Source of the DNA: Microbacterium sp. AK031
GTDB lineage: Bacteria; Actinomycetota; Actinomycetes; Actinomycetales; Microbacteriaceae
Assembly (NCBI RefSeq): GCF_024807145.1
Contig: NZ_JANUCA010000008.1
Location: 62,001-126,000 of the forward strand
Direction of reading: 5' to 3'
Length of the DNA stretch: 64,000 bases
The notes under the pieces were generated by a model that made no database searches, had not been told where the DNA came from, and saw nothing but the letters and a program-made list of their open reading frames with translations. The stretch's first letter is position 1; each line of letters begins with the position of its first letter. Below are positions 35,699 through 44,933 of the stretch, piece by piece. Made by a program: the position numbers and the translations under genes.

Positions 35699-36778
35699 TC
35701 AGCCGATGTACTCGAGCGTGACCTTCTCGACCCACGGGCCGAGGTTCTCGCTCAGGAAGCCGAAGTCGATCTCCTGGCGGGGCAGCGACTCCATCAGCTC
35801 GATGACCTCGGGGTTGGCGTCGGCGACGGCACCCTCGTTCACGGGCATGGAGTTGAACTCCGCCGCGAACGCGCCCTGCACCTCGGCGCTGCCGAACCAG
35901 TCGATGAACTCCTGCGCCACCTCTTCGTTGCCGGAGCCGTTGATCGGTGCGATCTGCTCGGTCACGTAGGGAACGCCCTCTTCCGGGACGATGATGCCCG
36001 TCGAGGTGCCGTACTCGGCGTCGCGGGCGGCGATGCCGCTCGAGGGCAGGACGGCGTAGTCGATCTCGTCGCGAGTGATACGCGCGTAGGGATCGGTGCC
36101 CTCCACGGCCGGTGAGCCGTTCGCGTAGTAGGACTCCACGAGGCTCCAGCCGTCTTCGCTGACGCCCAGGTCACCGGACTCGTCGAGGTTCTCGGTCAAG
36201 ATGCCGGCGAGCACGAGCTGAGGAGTGGCCTGGCCGAGCGCGGGGTTGACCTCGTAGCGGCCCGCGTAGGCCGCGTCCGTGTAGAGGTCTTCGAGGGTCT
36301 CGGGCGCGTTGTCGGTGGTGTTCTCGTCGTAGACCGTGACGATCGCCTGCTCGACCAGTGGCCAGTAGACGCCGTCGGCCGGGTCTCCTGCTTCCTCCGG
36401 AACCTCGCCGCTCCAGCTGGGCTCGTAGGCGGTGATCGCCTCTTCGGCCTTGAGCTGTTCGAAGAACATGTTGTTGAGGCCGAAGACGACATCGCCGACC
36501 GGGTTGTTCTTCTCCGCGATGATGCGGTTGGTGAGGTCGGCGCCGCCGAGGCCGACGATCTCGATCTCGATGCCCGCTTCCGCAGCCTGCTCGGTGATCC
36601 ACTCGCCGCGGCCGTCGCTGTTGGAGTTCGTGTAGACGATGAGCGTCTCGGCTGAACCCTCGGCAGTGTCAGTGCCGGCATCGGGCGCCTCGGCGCCAGC
36701 GGCGCATCCGGTGAGTGCGATTGCCGTAGCCGCCGTGATCCCGATGAGGGACAAGCGCTTCCTCCGCGTGTCGACCAT
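35699..36778 (-). CDS. ABC solute-binding lipoprotein (FbpA/AfuA type)
   Basis: 359 residues. Lipobox LTGC-A at about 22-26, then the ferric/sugar-phosphate binding-protein fold: TLIVYTNSNSDGRGEW, IAEKNNPVGDVVFGLN and a conserved YAVLPSSG region. Homologues bind Fe3+, thiamine, 2-aminoethylphosphonate or hexose phosphates, and the sequence alone does not settle which. A phosphoesterase and a LacI regulator in the same operon favour a phosphorylated sugar. GAAAGGAAG precedes ATG 36778. Confidence 0.88.
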   Translation of the reverse strand: MVDTRRKRLSLIGITAATAIALTGCAAGAEAPDAGTDTAEGSAETLIVYTNSNSDGRGEWITEQAAEAGIEIEIVGLGGADLTNRIIAEKNNPVGDVVFGLNNMFFEQLKAEEAITAYEPSWSGEVPEEAGDPADGVYWPLVEQAIVTVYDENTTDNAPETLEDLYTDAAYAGRYEVNPALGQATPQLVLAGILTENLDESGDLGVSEDGWSLVESYYANGSPAVEGTDPYARITRDEIDYAVLPSSGIAARDAEYGTSTGIIVPEEGVPYVTEQIAPINGSGNEEVAQEFIDWFGSAEVQGAFAAEFNSMPVNEGAVADANPEVIELMESLPRQEIDFGFLSENLGPWVEKVTLEYIG

Positions 36779-36830
36779 GTTCTTCCTTTCTCGTCCTTGA
36801 GGTGGTGTCGCGTCTGACACTACCTCTGAA

Positions 36831-36847
36831 TTGTATTGAATGTACAA
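36831..36847. promoter_or_regulatory. Palindromic operator candidate of the ABC operon
   Basis: TTGTATTGAATGTACAA has perfect TTGTA/TACAA arms and lies 53 bp upstream of the binding-protein start. It is a candidate site for the operon's LacI-family regulator, although LacI sites usually have a central CG. Confidence 0.4.
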
Positions 36848-37156
36848 AGATTTGTTCGCTTCTTAGCCGCGGTCGCGCGGCCGCACTCAATCTAGGGCGG
36901 GCAGATGAACCGTCGACCACGCCGGTGTGAACTTTGGGAGTTGGTGGGAACGGCTGAGGCGTGCCACCTTGCCTGGAGGCGCTCGGCTCGTTTGGGGGTG
37001 ACGGACGTCCGGCCCCGAAACTCATTTCCCCGAACCGCGTAATGAACTTGACCTTTCACCATCTCATCAAGTGCAGAGGGTTTCCCTCCGCCTGATCGTC
37101 CCCGGGGCCCGAACCCCGGGTTGACGGATGGGCGCCGTGACTGCGGTGCGGACGCA
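36848..37156 (+). other. Long structured leader upstream of the surface-protein gene
   Basis: No open frame looks coding here. Several hairpins can be drawn, such as GCAGAGGG/CCCTCCGC (near 37074) and CCCCGGGG...CCCCGGG (near 37100), and a TTGACC box lies at 37049. I could not match it to a known riboswitch consensus. It ends in an intrinsic terminator only ten bases before the ribosome site of the surface-protein gene. Confidence 0.4.
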
Positions 37157-37187
37157 GGGACGCGTGTGTGGATGCGCGTCCCTTTTT
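37157..37187 (+). terminator. Intrinsic terminator, possible attenuator
   Basis: GGGACGCG (37157-37164) pairs with CGCGTCCC (37175-37182) and is followed directly by TTTTT. It lies between a leader without a gene and the ribosome site at 37198, so it may control read-through into the surface-protein gene, or end a small RNA. Confidence 0.7.
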
Positions 37188-37212
37188 GCAAGCCCCTGGG
37201 GAGAAATAGTCG

Positions 37213-40200
37213 ATGTCACAGTACGTCGCGCCGCGTTCACGCGCGCGCTTTTTCACGCACTGGCTGGCCGGAATACTGGTCGCCCTGCTCGCCGTCGGAG
37301 GTCTCAGCACTCCCGCGTTCGCCGCGGGAGGCCAGGTCACGGTGTTTCCGGTCGAGTCGGGTAGCAGCCATAACGGCACGCCCGTGCTGACCGAGGGAGG
37401 AACCTACAAGTTCCAGCTCGGCTACGGCAGCATGGACGACGGCGCCGCCGTCGCCATCACGCTGCCGGAGGGGATCACCATCCCCGACGCGGCGCTCGTC
37501 GTCTCGGCCGGTAACACCGCCGTCGATTCGCTCGCGGTCAACGAGGCCGGTCAGCTCATCGTCACCTTCAAGGATCCGTTCCCCACCGATGTGAACCAGG
37601 GCGTTCTCGACCTGAGCTTCACCGTCGACAAGGTCGAGAACTCCGAAGTGCGCGACCTGGTCTGGAACGTCGACGGCGAAGCCACAACTCAGCGCGTCAT
37701 CGTGACCGAACCGGGTAGCACCCCGCAGACGACCAGCACCTGGTCGAACAAGACGGTCGGCTGGGTCACCATCCCCCATGAGGTCGTCGACGGCAAGGTC
37801 GTCATCGACCCCAGCGTTCTCGACATCGAACTCGACTACACCGTCACCGTGTCGAGCAAGGACGCCCGCGACGTCACCCTCACCGACACTCTCGGCGCGA
37901 ACCTCGCCTTCGTCGACGGGTCGTTCGCCGGCGTGAAGACGGTGCGGGATGCCGACGATCTCAACCCCGTACGCACCACCCTCGACAGTCTCCCGTCGAT
38001 CTCGGGCACGAGCTTCACCCACACCTTCGCCGCCGAGGCGAACTCTGTCTACGCCTTCACGTACAAGGCCACCATCGCGGATGCCGCAGCCCTCGACGCC
38101 GTACGCGTCCAGCTGCAGAAGTCCTACGACGACGTCGACAAGATCAATGGTGGCGGATACTCCGCTTCTCTGACAAACGAGATCGACATCAGCGGTCGGA
38201 AGCACTCCACCACCACCGAGATCCGCGGAAACGTCCAGGGTCAGGAGCGCCCAGGCACCGGCACCGCATTCGGCAAGAGCGTCGACCCGTCCGCCATCGC
38301 GCTCGACGAGCAGCTCGCCGCAGGCAGCACGCTAGCTGAGGGCATCGACGTGACCTACACGCTCTCCGCTGACCTGACCGTCTTCGCCGACTTCTCGGAT
38401 GGCCCGTTCGCCCTGTCGCGCAACGTCGTCGTCCGCGACGCGCTCCCGGTCGAAGCATCCTGGAACACCGACGCCGGCTTCCTCGTCGTCACCGACCAGA
38501 ACGGCGACGAGGTCATCCTCACTGCCGCCGAAGGCATCACCGGTGACATCGAAACCGCGATCGCAGCGGACGAGTTCGTGCACACGTACGTCGTCGACGG
38601 GCAGAACCTGTACGTCAACCTCGGCCGCGACCTCACCGAGAACTACACGCTGACGGCCAAGGCGACCATCGATTCGCTGCCGGAGTGGGCGAGCGGTGAC
38701 TCGCAGTACGAGACGCAGTACCGCGTCACCAACAACGCCTACTTCGTCTATGCCGACGGTCGCTACGAGTCCAAGGGCGCGGCCACGACGATCACCGTCC
38801 CCAAGGACACCACCGGCGGCGTCGATGACCCCCAGCGATTCGACAAGTCCACCGCCGGCGGCACGATCACAGTGACAGCCGGTACGTCCACGACCATCCC
38901 GTACACGTTCACGATCGGCTGGGATGTGGGAGACGCCGCATCCTCACGCATCATCGATGTCGTCGACCACGCCGTATTCGACGTGACCGAGCAGACGCTG
39001 CCGGAGATCCAAGCATCCATCACCGGGATGTACGAATGGAACCACCCGCTCGACGGCGACACCTTCGACGTGTCGCTCGACGACGACGGCAACCTGGTGA
39101 TCGCGCCCAACGGTGCTTTCCCGAAGGATGCCGCATGGGGCGCCGCGGCGGCAGAACCGCTCACCGGCACCTGGACGATCACGCTCGAGCTGCCGACGCA
39201 CGTACTGCAGGGCAAGCAGACGCTCGAGATCACAAACAACGCACGATACGAAGGCGAGGGTCAGGAAGTCGTCTACACCTCGGTTTCCAGCACGAAGGCC
39301 ACCAGCTTCGGCAACGAGATGGAGGTGCGCAAGCGCGTCTACGACGCCGCGAACGACGCCTTCACCGGCAACCTTCGGGTCGAGACGGATGCAGAGGGCA
39401 ATCTCGCTCAGAGCGAGTTCGTCTACCGCGTCGAGCTGATGCCGCACGGCACGTTCACCAACATGGTCGAGGACGTCGTCGACTTCCTGCCAGAGGGCGT
39501 GGAGTTCGTCGGATTCGTCGCACCGGGTGACATCGCGTCGGGGCAGACCACGGGCGGCACCAGCTACACCGTGCCTGGTTCGGCCATCACGGCCGTCTAC
39601 GACGCGGATGCTGAGACGGTCACCGTCGAGAAGGGGCGACTGACCAGTGGCGAGACGCTCGCGGTGTACTTCAAGGTGCGCCTCGTCGATTTCGAGGCGA
39701 ACGTCGGCGTGACCAACATCATCGGCGCCGTCGGGGCCACGATCACCCCGACGAACGACTATCCGCTGAATCTGCTCAAGCGCGACAGCACCGATGCGGC
39801 GAAGCTGATCACCGACTCCGACGCACGGTTCTCCGTGCTCGCGGACGACGAGCAGACCGTCGTGCTGAGTGATCTCCGTGTCGTCGACGGCAAGATCGTC
39901 ACGGCCGAGGGGACGACCCCGGTGGTCGCCGAGACGGGCGACTACTGGCTTCGCGAAGACGTCGCACCCGCCGGCTACGAGAAGACCGACGAGCTGACCC
40001 GCATCACGGTCGCGGCGAGCGGAACGTCCGACGATGTCGTGCTCTTCAACACCCCGGGTGAGACCGTCGAGCCTGACAGGACATACGCCATCGGCGACGT
40101 CGTCTGGATCGACGCGAACAAGGACGGCCGACAGGACGACGCCGAGCAGGTGCTGCCCGGCGTCACCGTCGAGCTGATCAAGGGCGGCGAGGTCATCGCG

Positions 40201-40701
40201 ACCACGACGACCGACGACCGCGGCCGCTACATGTTCGACGAGCTGCCAGCGGGTGAGTATGAGGTGAAGTTCACGCTGACGGAAGAGCAGCAGAAGATCT
40301 ACACCTTCACGCAGCAGGATGCCGGAGCCGACGACGCGGTGGATTCCGACGCCGACCCGTCGACGGGAATCACCCAGACGATCGTGCTGGGCGAGGACAA
40401 CATCCACCTCACGCACGACTACGAGTGGTTCGACGTGCGCGCGAGCGAGGGCATCGACCCGACCTGGGATGCCGGTGTGATCGTGCGGGAGCCGGTCGAT
40501 CCGGTGGATCCGGTGGATCCGGTTGAGCCAGTGGAGCCCGTGGATCCGGTTGACCCGGTGGACGCGACTCACCCGGGCACCCCCGGCGTGAATGAGCTGC
40601 CGCAGACCGGTGGCGCACTTCCGTTCGGCATCGCTGGTATTGCTCTCCTGCTGATGCTGTCCGGCACCGCGATGTTCGCCTGGCGGCGCCGCGCCGTCTA
40701 A
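37213..40701 (+). CDS. LPXTG-anchored adhesin-like surface protein
   Basis: 1162 residues. Order: Sec signal peptide (1-37, ending AFA-A); a long region of repeated all-beta domains rich in D, T and V, with isopeptide/DUF11-like character; a SpaA-like prealbumin domain (about 855-945, WLREDVAPAGYEKT); an SdrD B-like domain (about 957-1090, IGDVVWIDANKDGRQDD); a VDPVEP spacer (1093-1120); then LPQTG near 1130, a hydrophobic helix and RRRAV. A sortase would link it to peptidoglycan. No sortase gene is nearby. GGGGAG at 37198 serves ATG 37213. Ligand unknown. Confidence 0.92.
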   Translation: MSQYVAPRSRARFFTHWLAGILVALLAVGGLSTPAFAAGGQVTVFPVESGSSHNGTPVLTEGGTYKFQLGYGSMDDGAAVAITLPEGITIPDAALVVSAGNTAVDSLAVNEAGQLIVTFKDPFPTDVNQGVLDLSFTVDKVENSEVRDLVWNVDGEATTQRVIVTEPGSTPQTTSTWSNKTVGWVTIPHEVVDGKVVIDPSVLDIELDYTVTVSSKDARDVTLTDTLGANLAFVDGSFAGVKTVRDADDLNPVRTTLDSLPSISGTSFTHTFAAEANSVYAFTYKATIADAAALDAVRVQLQKSYDDVDKINGGGYSASLTNEIDISGRKHSTTTEIRGNVQGQERPGTGTAFGKSVDPSAIALDEQLAAGSTLAEGIDVTYTLSADLTVFADFSDGPFALSRNVVVRDALPVEASWNTDAGFLVVTDQNGDEVILTAAEGITGDIETAIAADEFVHTYVVDGQNLYVNLGRDLTENYTLTAKATIDSLPEWASGDSQYETQYRVTNNAYFVYADGRYESKGAATTITVPKDTTGGVDDPQRFDKSTAGGTITVTAGTSTTIPYTFTIGWDVGDAASSRIIDVVDHAVFDVTEQTLPEIQASITGMYEWNHPLDGDTFDVSLDDDGNLVIAPNGAFPKDAAWGAAAAEPLTGTWTITLELPTHVLQGKQTLEITNNARYEGEGQEVVYTSVSSTKATSFGNEMEVRKRVYDAANDAFTGNLRVETDAEGNLAQSEFVYRVELMPHGTFTNMVEDVVDFLPEGVEFVGFVAPGDIASGQTTGGTSYTVPGSAITAVYDADAETVTVEKGRLTSGETLAVYFKVRLVDFEANVGVTNIIGAVGATITPTNDYPLNLLKRDSTDAAKLITDSDARFSVLADDEQTVVLSDLRVVDGKIVTAEGTTPVVAETGDYWLREDVAPAGYEKTDELTRITVAASGTSDDVVLFNTPGETVEPDRTYAIGDVVWIDANKDGRQDDAEQVLPGVTVELIKGGEVIATTTTDDRGRYMFDELPAGEYEVKFTLTEEQQKIYTFTQQDAGADDAVDSDADPSTGITQTIVLGEDNIHLTHDYEWFDVRASEGIDPTWDAGVIVREPVDPVDPVDPVEPVEPVDPVDPVDATHPGTPGVNELPQTGGALPFGIAGIALLLMLSGTAMFAWRRRAV
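40498..40563 (+). repeat. GATCCGGTG-type tandem repeat in the wall-spanning spacer
   Basis: Imperfect 9-bp units encode V-D-P/V-E-P tripeptides of the surface protein, a typical wall-spanning spacer likely to vary in length between strains by slippage. Confidence 0.75.
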
Positions 40702-40707
40702 CGCAAC

Positions 40708-40746
40708 AAGGGGCGCGGATCGGATGCTGTCCGGTCCGCGCCCCTT
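40708..40746 (+). terminator. Hairpin terminator of the surface-protein gene
   Basis: AAGGGGCGCGGA pairs with TCCGCGCCCCTT, with an extra CGG/CCG inside. It starts six bases after the stop codon at 40701. Confidence 0.8.
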
Positions 40747-40811
40747 CGCGCAATCCGCTCGGAAATGCAGAGTGCATTCATTCAACGCAGTGAACTGAGC
40801 AAAACAGCAAA

Positions 40812-41138
40812 GTCGGCTCGATCACCATCGACCCCGACCTGCTCGAGGCCGCCGACATCCTCGCGCACGAGCAGGTGCACGTGGTCGACGTCGACAACGG
40901 CGCCCGCTTCGAGACCTACACGATCGCGGGAGAGCGCGGATCCGGCGTCATCCAGGTCAACGGTGCCGCCGCCCGCCTCGTGCACTCCGGCGACACGATC
41001 ATCGTCATCTCGTACGCCGATTACTCACGCGAAGACCTCGAGACGTACGAACCCGTCGTCGTGCACGTCGACCGCGCGAACCGGATCATCCAGGTCGATG
41101 ACGTCGTGGATCGCCTTCTCGCCGGAGTCGATGCATGA
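40812..41138 (+). pseudogene. panD: 5'-truncated aspartate 1-decarboxylase
   Basis: From 40812 the frame reads [17 protein letters not shown] through [26 protein letters not shown] to a normal C-terminus, matching PanD from about residue 23 onward. PanD makes beta-alanine from aspartate after self-cleavage at Gly24-Ser25. The preceding segment, with the catalytic Lys9 and the usual RTMxxxKIHRATVT, is absent and an in-frame TGA lies a few codons upstream. The first in-frame start (GTG 40875) would omit Ser25 as well. It still overlaps panB by four bases. The surface-protein block upstream probably replaced the 5' end. Confidence 0.85.
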
Positions 41139-42007
41139 GCGCACACGCGACAGTGCGCAAGCGGGTCACCTTGGCGAGTCTCGCCGAGAAGAAGGATGCC
41201 GCAGATCCCATCGTCATGGTCACCGCCTACGACCATCCCGGCGCGCAGATCGTTGAGGCCGCCGGCGTCGACATCGTGCTCGTCGGCGACTCGGCCGCGA
41301 TGACGGTGCTCGGCTACGCCAGCACTGTGCCGGTCACTGTCGACGAGATGCTCATGCTCACTCGCGCGGTACGGCGGGGTCTGACGGTTCCGCTGCTCGT
41401 CGGCGATCTGCCGTTCGGATCCTACGAAGCATCGGATGCGCTGGCGATCGCCACGGCGCAGCGCTTCATCAAGGAGGCCGGCTGCGACCTCGTGAAGATC
41501 GAGCGCGGCGGCACCTCGGTCGACCGTGCGCGCGCTCTCGTCGCGGCGGGCATCCCGGTCGTCGGCCACGTCGGCCTCACCCCGCAGACCGCCGCCGCCC
41601 TCGGCGGCTATCGAGCCCAGGGCCGCACTGCCGACGTCGCGGGAGCGGTGATCGATGACGCGCTGGCCCTGCAGGATGCCGGATGCTCGCTGCTCGTCAT
41701 CGAAGCCGTGCCGTCGGAGGTGACTGCCGCACTCAAGCCGCTCATGCGGGTTCCCGTGATCGGGATCGGCGCCGGAGCGGATGCCGACGGCCAGGTGCTC
41801 GTCTTCCACGACCTGCTCGGGCTCTACGACGGCGGTGCTGCGAAGTTCGTGAAGCGCTACGCGGATCTGCGGACGGATGCCGTCGCCGGGGTCGCGGCGT
41901 ACGCGGAAGAGGTGCGGTCGGGGGTATATCCGGCGGCCGAGCACGGGTATTCGATGGCGGCGTCAGAGGCGGCGGAGTTGCGGGAGATGCTCGCCGTTCG
42001 GGTGTGA
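41135..42007 (+). CDS. panB: 3-methyl-2-oxobutanoate hydroxymethyltransferase
   Basis: 290 residues. PanB converts 2-oxoisovalerate and methylene-tetrahydrofolate to ketopantoate in pantothenate synthesis. Seen: [26 protein letters not shown] (metal-binding region), HVGLTPQ, and [20 protein letters not shown] near the C-terminus. It overlaps the panD remnant by four bases, as in pan operons. Its promoter is unclear because the original upstream region is gone. Confidence 0.96.
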   Translation: MSAHATVRKRVTLASLAEKKDAADPIVMVTAYDHPGAQIVEAAGVDIVLVGDSAAMTVLGYASTVPVTVDEMLMLTRAVRRGLTVPLLVGDLPFGSYEASDALAIATAQRFIKEAGCDLVKIERGGTSVDRARALVAAGIPVVGHVGLTPQTAAALGGYRAQGRTADVAGAVIDDALALQDAGCSLLVIEAVPSEVTAALKPLMRVPVIGIGAGADADGQVLVFHDLLGLYDGGAAKFVKRYADLRTDAVAGVAAYAEEVRSGVYPAAEHGYSMAASEAAELREMLAVRV

Positions 42008-42076
42008 ACGCGGTTCTCCTGTTCGCAGCGACCGCTGAGCCGGTCGTGCGCACAGCCCGATCGATAGGCTGTCCGC

Positions 42077-43072
42077 ATGCGCAGCCGTGCCGAGACCGAT
42101 GACCGACTCGCGCGGGATGCGCACCGACCACGGGTGATCCACACCGGACAGGCGCTCGTCGACCTGGTCATCGAAGTGGCAGACCTTCCCGCACGCGGGC
42201 AGAACCTCATGGCTGATTCGGTCGCGGAGTACGCCGGTGGCTCCGTCACCGTGCTGCTCGCGGCAGCTCGCCTGGGCGCCGAGTGCCTGCACGCCGGAGC
42301 AATCGGCACTGGTCCGTACGGTGATCTGATCCGTGAAGCGCTGGATGCCGACGGCATCGCAGCATCCGCTCCCCCGCTGACCACTCAGGACACCGGCGTG
42401 TGCGTCGTGCTGATCGAACCCTCCGCGGAGCGCACCTTCGTCACGACGCTGGGGGCGGAGCGCGAGATCACAGTCGAGTCGCTCGCGACCGCCGACGTGC
42501 AACCTGGCGACCTCGTCTGCGTCACTGGATACTCGCTCGCCGTCGCGCAGACCCGCGATCCGATGCTGGCCTGGTTGAAGACGCTTCCTGAGGATGCTGT
42601 CGTCGTACTCGACCCCGGCGCGGCTTTCGCCGCGCTGCCCGCTGAGGTGCGCGACACCATGCTCGCCCGCACCGACGTGTGGACCGGCAATGCAGAGGAG
42701 GCGACCGATCTGTTGGCCGTGCGATCTGTCGCGGTGTCGGCATCCGAACGCGAGATCGTGGCTCAAGCCCGGGAGTTGACGCCGCTGATGCGAGTAGGGG
42801 CGGTCACCGTCGTTCGCGACGGCGCCGAAGGCTGCGCGGTGCATGCGCACGGGGAGAACACCTACGTGCCGGGCTTTCCGCAGACTCCCGTCGACACGAA
42901 CGGTGCAGGGGACACGCACACCGGCGCGCTGCTGGCAGGCATCGCCGACGGCTCGACGTGGGTCGATGCCTGCCGTCGCGCCAACGCCGCCGCCGCGATC
43001 AAAGTCACCCGTCGCGGGCCGACGACGGCCCCGACTGCGGTCGAGGTCGAGGAGTTCCTCCGCGGAACTTGA
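42077..43072 (+). CDS. PfkB-family carbohydrate kinase
   Basis: 331 residues of ribokinase fold. The N-terminal GQALVDLVIEVADLPARGQN and AGGSVTV segments bind the sugar; the C-terminal DTNGAGDTHTGAL holds the catalytic Asp and anion hole. The substrate is a sugar or nucleoside, not determinable here. It lies 69 bp after panB and may share transcription with it. Confidence 0.9.
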   Translation: MRSRAETDDRLARDAHRPRVIHTGQALVDLVIEVADLPARGQNLMADSVAEYAGGSVTVLLAAARLGAECLHAGAIGTGPYGDLIREALDADGIAASAPPLTTQDTGVCVVLIEPSAERTFVTTLGAEREITVESLATADVQPGDLVCVTGYSLAVAQTRDPMLAWLKTLPEDAVVVLDPGAAFAALPAEVRDTMLARTDVWTGNAEEATDLLAVRSVAVSASEREIVAQARELTPLMRVGAVTVVRDGAEGCAVHAHGENTYVPGFPQTPVDTNGAGDTHTGALLAGIADGSTWVDACRRANAAAAIKVTRRGPTTAPTAVEVEEFLRGT

Positions 43073-43166
43073 GACCTCGTGCGGTGGCCCGCCCGAAGCG
43101 GCGGACTTGTCCACAGATCCCGATCCCGCCCTATTGCGGTGTCATCATGGGTTCCTGACCATTTCG

Positions 43167-43478
43167 ATGCTCGATCGAGCGCTCTACTCCTATGCGGATG
43201 TGGACCGTCTGGTAGGGCTGCACGCGGGGACTTCTCGGCGTTGGCTCGAAGGGTACTCGCGCGCCGGCAAGTTCTACGATCCTGTTCTCCGGGAACAGCC
43301 AATCGGCGACGACGTCGTGACCTGGGGAGAGATGGTCGAGGCGCGGCCGTTGGCGGAATTCCGCAAGCAGGACGTCTCCGTTCAGAGACTGCGACCGGCA
43401 GTCGAACAGCTTCGGGGTGAGTTCGGGCGCTATCCGCTGGCGCTCGCGCGGCCGAGGCTCAGGCAGAGTTGTTCTTGA
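43167..43478 (+). CDS. DUF433-type antitoxin-like protein, C-terminus possibly altered
   Basis: 103 residues. LYSYADVDRLVGLHAGTSRRWLEGY and VTWGEMVEARPLAEFR are characteristic of DUF433/HTH proteins related to VapB-type antitoxins. The last ten residues (RPRLRQSCS) look frameshifted against the family. Another frame continues ELFLKHEARLSREIIKRGAEPWA to 43586, so the 3' end may be broken and a partner toxin lost. Confidence 0.6.
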   Translation: MLDRALYSYADVDRLVGLHAGTSRRWLEGYSRAGKFYDPVLREQPIGDDVVTWGEMVEARPLAEFRKQDVSVQRLRPAVEQLRGEFGRYPLALARPRLRQSCS

Positions 43479-43604
43479 AGCACGAAGCGCGGCTGAGTCG
43501 AGAGATCATCAAGCGCGGTGCTGAACCGTGGGCTCTTGCAATGAACATGCACGGCTTCAGGCCGTTGCATCTTCCCTCAAGATGAACCAACCCCGCGAGC
43601 ATCC

Positions 43605-44837
43605 TCACTCCGCCCGGCGCACCCGAAACACCAACGCGAGCACCGAGAGCGCGATGACCACGACGCCGTAGCCGACGCACACCGCGCCGAGCCCGACGAC
43701 GCCGACGAGCATGCCGGCGACGACGGCGGGCACGCCGAACGCGAGATACGCGAGCACGTAGATCACGGCGAACGTGTCGGCGCGGTCAGTCGAGGGAATG
43801 CGCGGCGCAAGCGATGCGATCACACCGGAGAATGCGGTGCCGAAGCCCATTCCGGTGACCCCGGCGGCGACGAGATACGCGGGGAGTGACTCCAGCGCGA
43901 GCACTCCGAGCGAGAGGGCCGTGCCGACGGCCAGTGCCGCGGTGCCGAAGATCGTGATCGTCCGGGGTGAGCGCCGCCGGAGCACGAACGCCGTGAGCGC
44001 CCCGACGCCCGCAAGGAGAGCCACCCCGAGCCCCTGCCAGATGTGGGCGATGCCGCCGAGCTCGCCCCGGACGATGTTCGCCCCCAGGGAGAGGAACAGG
44101 CCACCGGTCGCCCAGCCCGCGATGACGGCGGGCGCTGCGCGCCAGAAGTCCGCGCGGATGCTCGTCGGAACCGATAGGCGGAACTGCAGCGACGCCCACA
44201 CGCCCGGCTTCTTCGGGGCCGTCTCGGGTGCGAAGAAAAAGAGCACCGCGAGGATGACGTACGTCGCGGTGAGAGGCGCGAACACGTCGAGCAGCGGTTC
44301 GCCCATGATGTCGAGCGCGACTCCGGACAGGACGGCGCCTGTCGCCAGGCCGATGCCTGGAGACAGGGCATTCCACAACGCCGCCGTCCCCGAACGGGCA
44401 GGGGGCGCGAGATCGAGCACTGCGGCCGAGAGCGCCGAAAGCAGCAGACCGCTCGCTATGCCCTGGATGATCCGTGCGGTGACCAGCAGCGCCACGGAAT
44501 CCGCGTGCGAGAAGAGCAGCATGCTGCCGGCCAGCAGAACGAACCCGACGATCACTACCGGTCGACGGCCGACATGGTCCGACAGTGATCCGGCCGTGAG
44601 CAGCGTGAGCAGCAACGCGACGGCGTAGACCGCGAACACTGCGGTGATCACGATCGGGGCGAAGCCGACCTGCTCGGCAAGAACCGGATAGAACGGCGAC
44701 GGAGCGCTCGCGCCGGTCATCATCAGGATCTGCGCCACGACCGCCAACGCGAACCCGAAACGTGCGCGGGTCGTGCGTGTGTTCGGCGCGGCGGTAGAGC
44801 CGACCTGCCTGATGGTGATCGGTTCGGTCATCGTCAT
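43605..44837 (-). CDS. MFS efflux-type transporter
   Basis: 410 residues and 12 predicted helices. The loop 2-3 signature GSLSDHVGRRPVV is present. It resembles drug/small-molecule exporters. GGGGAG lies eight bases before ATG 44837. It is divergent from the ArsR-like gene at 44934, with shared operator repeats between them, so it is probably de-repressed by the exported compound. Confidence 0.9.
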   Translation of the reverse strand: MTMTEPITIRQVGSTAAPNTRTTRARFGFALAVVAQILMMTGASAPSPFYPVLAEQVGFAPIVITAVFAVYAVALLLTLLTAGSLSDHVGRRPVVIVGFVLLAGSMLLFSHADSVALLVTARIIQGIASGLLLSALSAAVLDLAPPARSGTAALWNALSPGIGLATGAVLSGVALDIMGEPLLDVFAPLTATYVILAVLFFFAPETAPKKPGVWASLQFRLSVPTSIRADFWRAAPAVIAGWATGGLFLSLGANIVRGELGGIAHIWQGLGVALLAGVGALTAFVLRRRSPRTITIFGTAALAVGTALSLGVLALESLPAYLVAAGVTGMGFGTAFSGVIASLAPRIPSTDRADTFAVIYVLAYLAFGVPAVVAGMLVGVVGLGAVCVGYGVVVIALSVLALVFRVRRAE

Positions 44838-44850
44838 GCGTGCTCCCCGG

Positions 44851-44933
44851 GGTTCGAGAATCTATCGGTTCGAGAATCATCGAACTATCGGAGCGTACTC
44901 GCCATTCTTCAATTGTTCAACTATTCTCGAACC
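44851..44933. promoter_or_regulatory. Triple GGTTCGAGAAT operator in the MFS/ArsR divergent promoter
   Basis: GGTTCGAGAATC occurs at 44851-44862 and 44867-44878, start to start 16 bp, and its reverse complement ATTCTCGAACC at 44923-44933 abuts the ArsR start codon. One site could control the transporter, the other the regulator itself. Confidence 0.65.

Noticed and set aside
40498..40563. Short tandem repeat that might be read as a CRISPR array
   Set aside because: Units are 9 bp, contiguous, without spacers, and encode the VDP spacer of a wall protein.
38944..40785. Minus-strand open frame of 613 codons
   Set aside because: Antisense to the LPQTG surface protein; no ribosome site or recognisable motif.
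40875..41138. Short complete panD from the GTG at 40875
   Set aside because: This would lack both Lys9 and the Ser25 that becomes the pyruvoyl group, so it cannot be a working decarboxylase.
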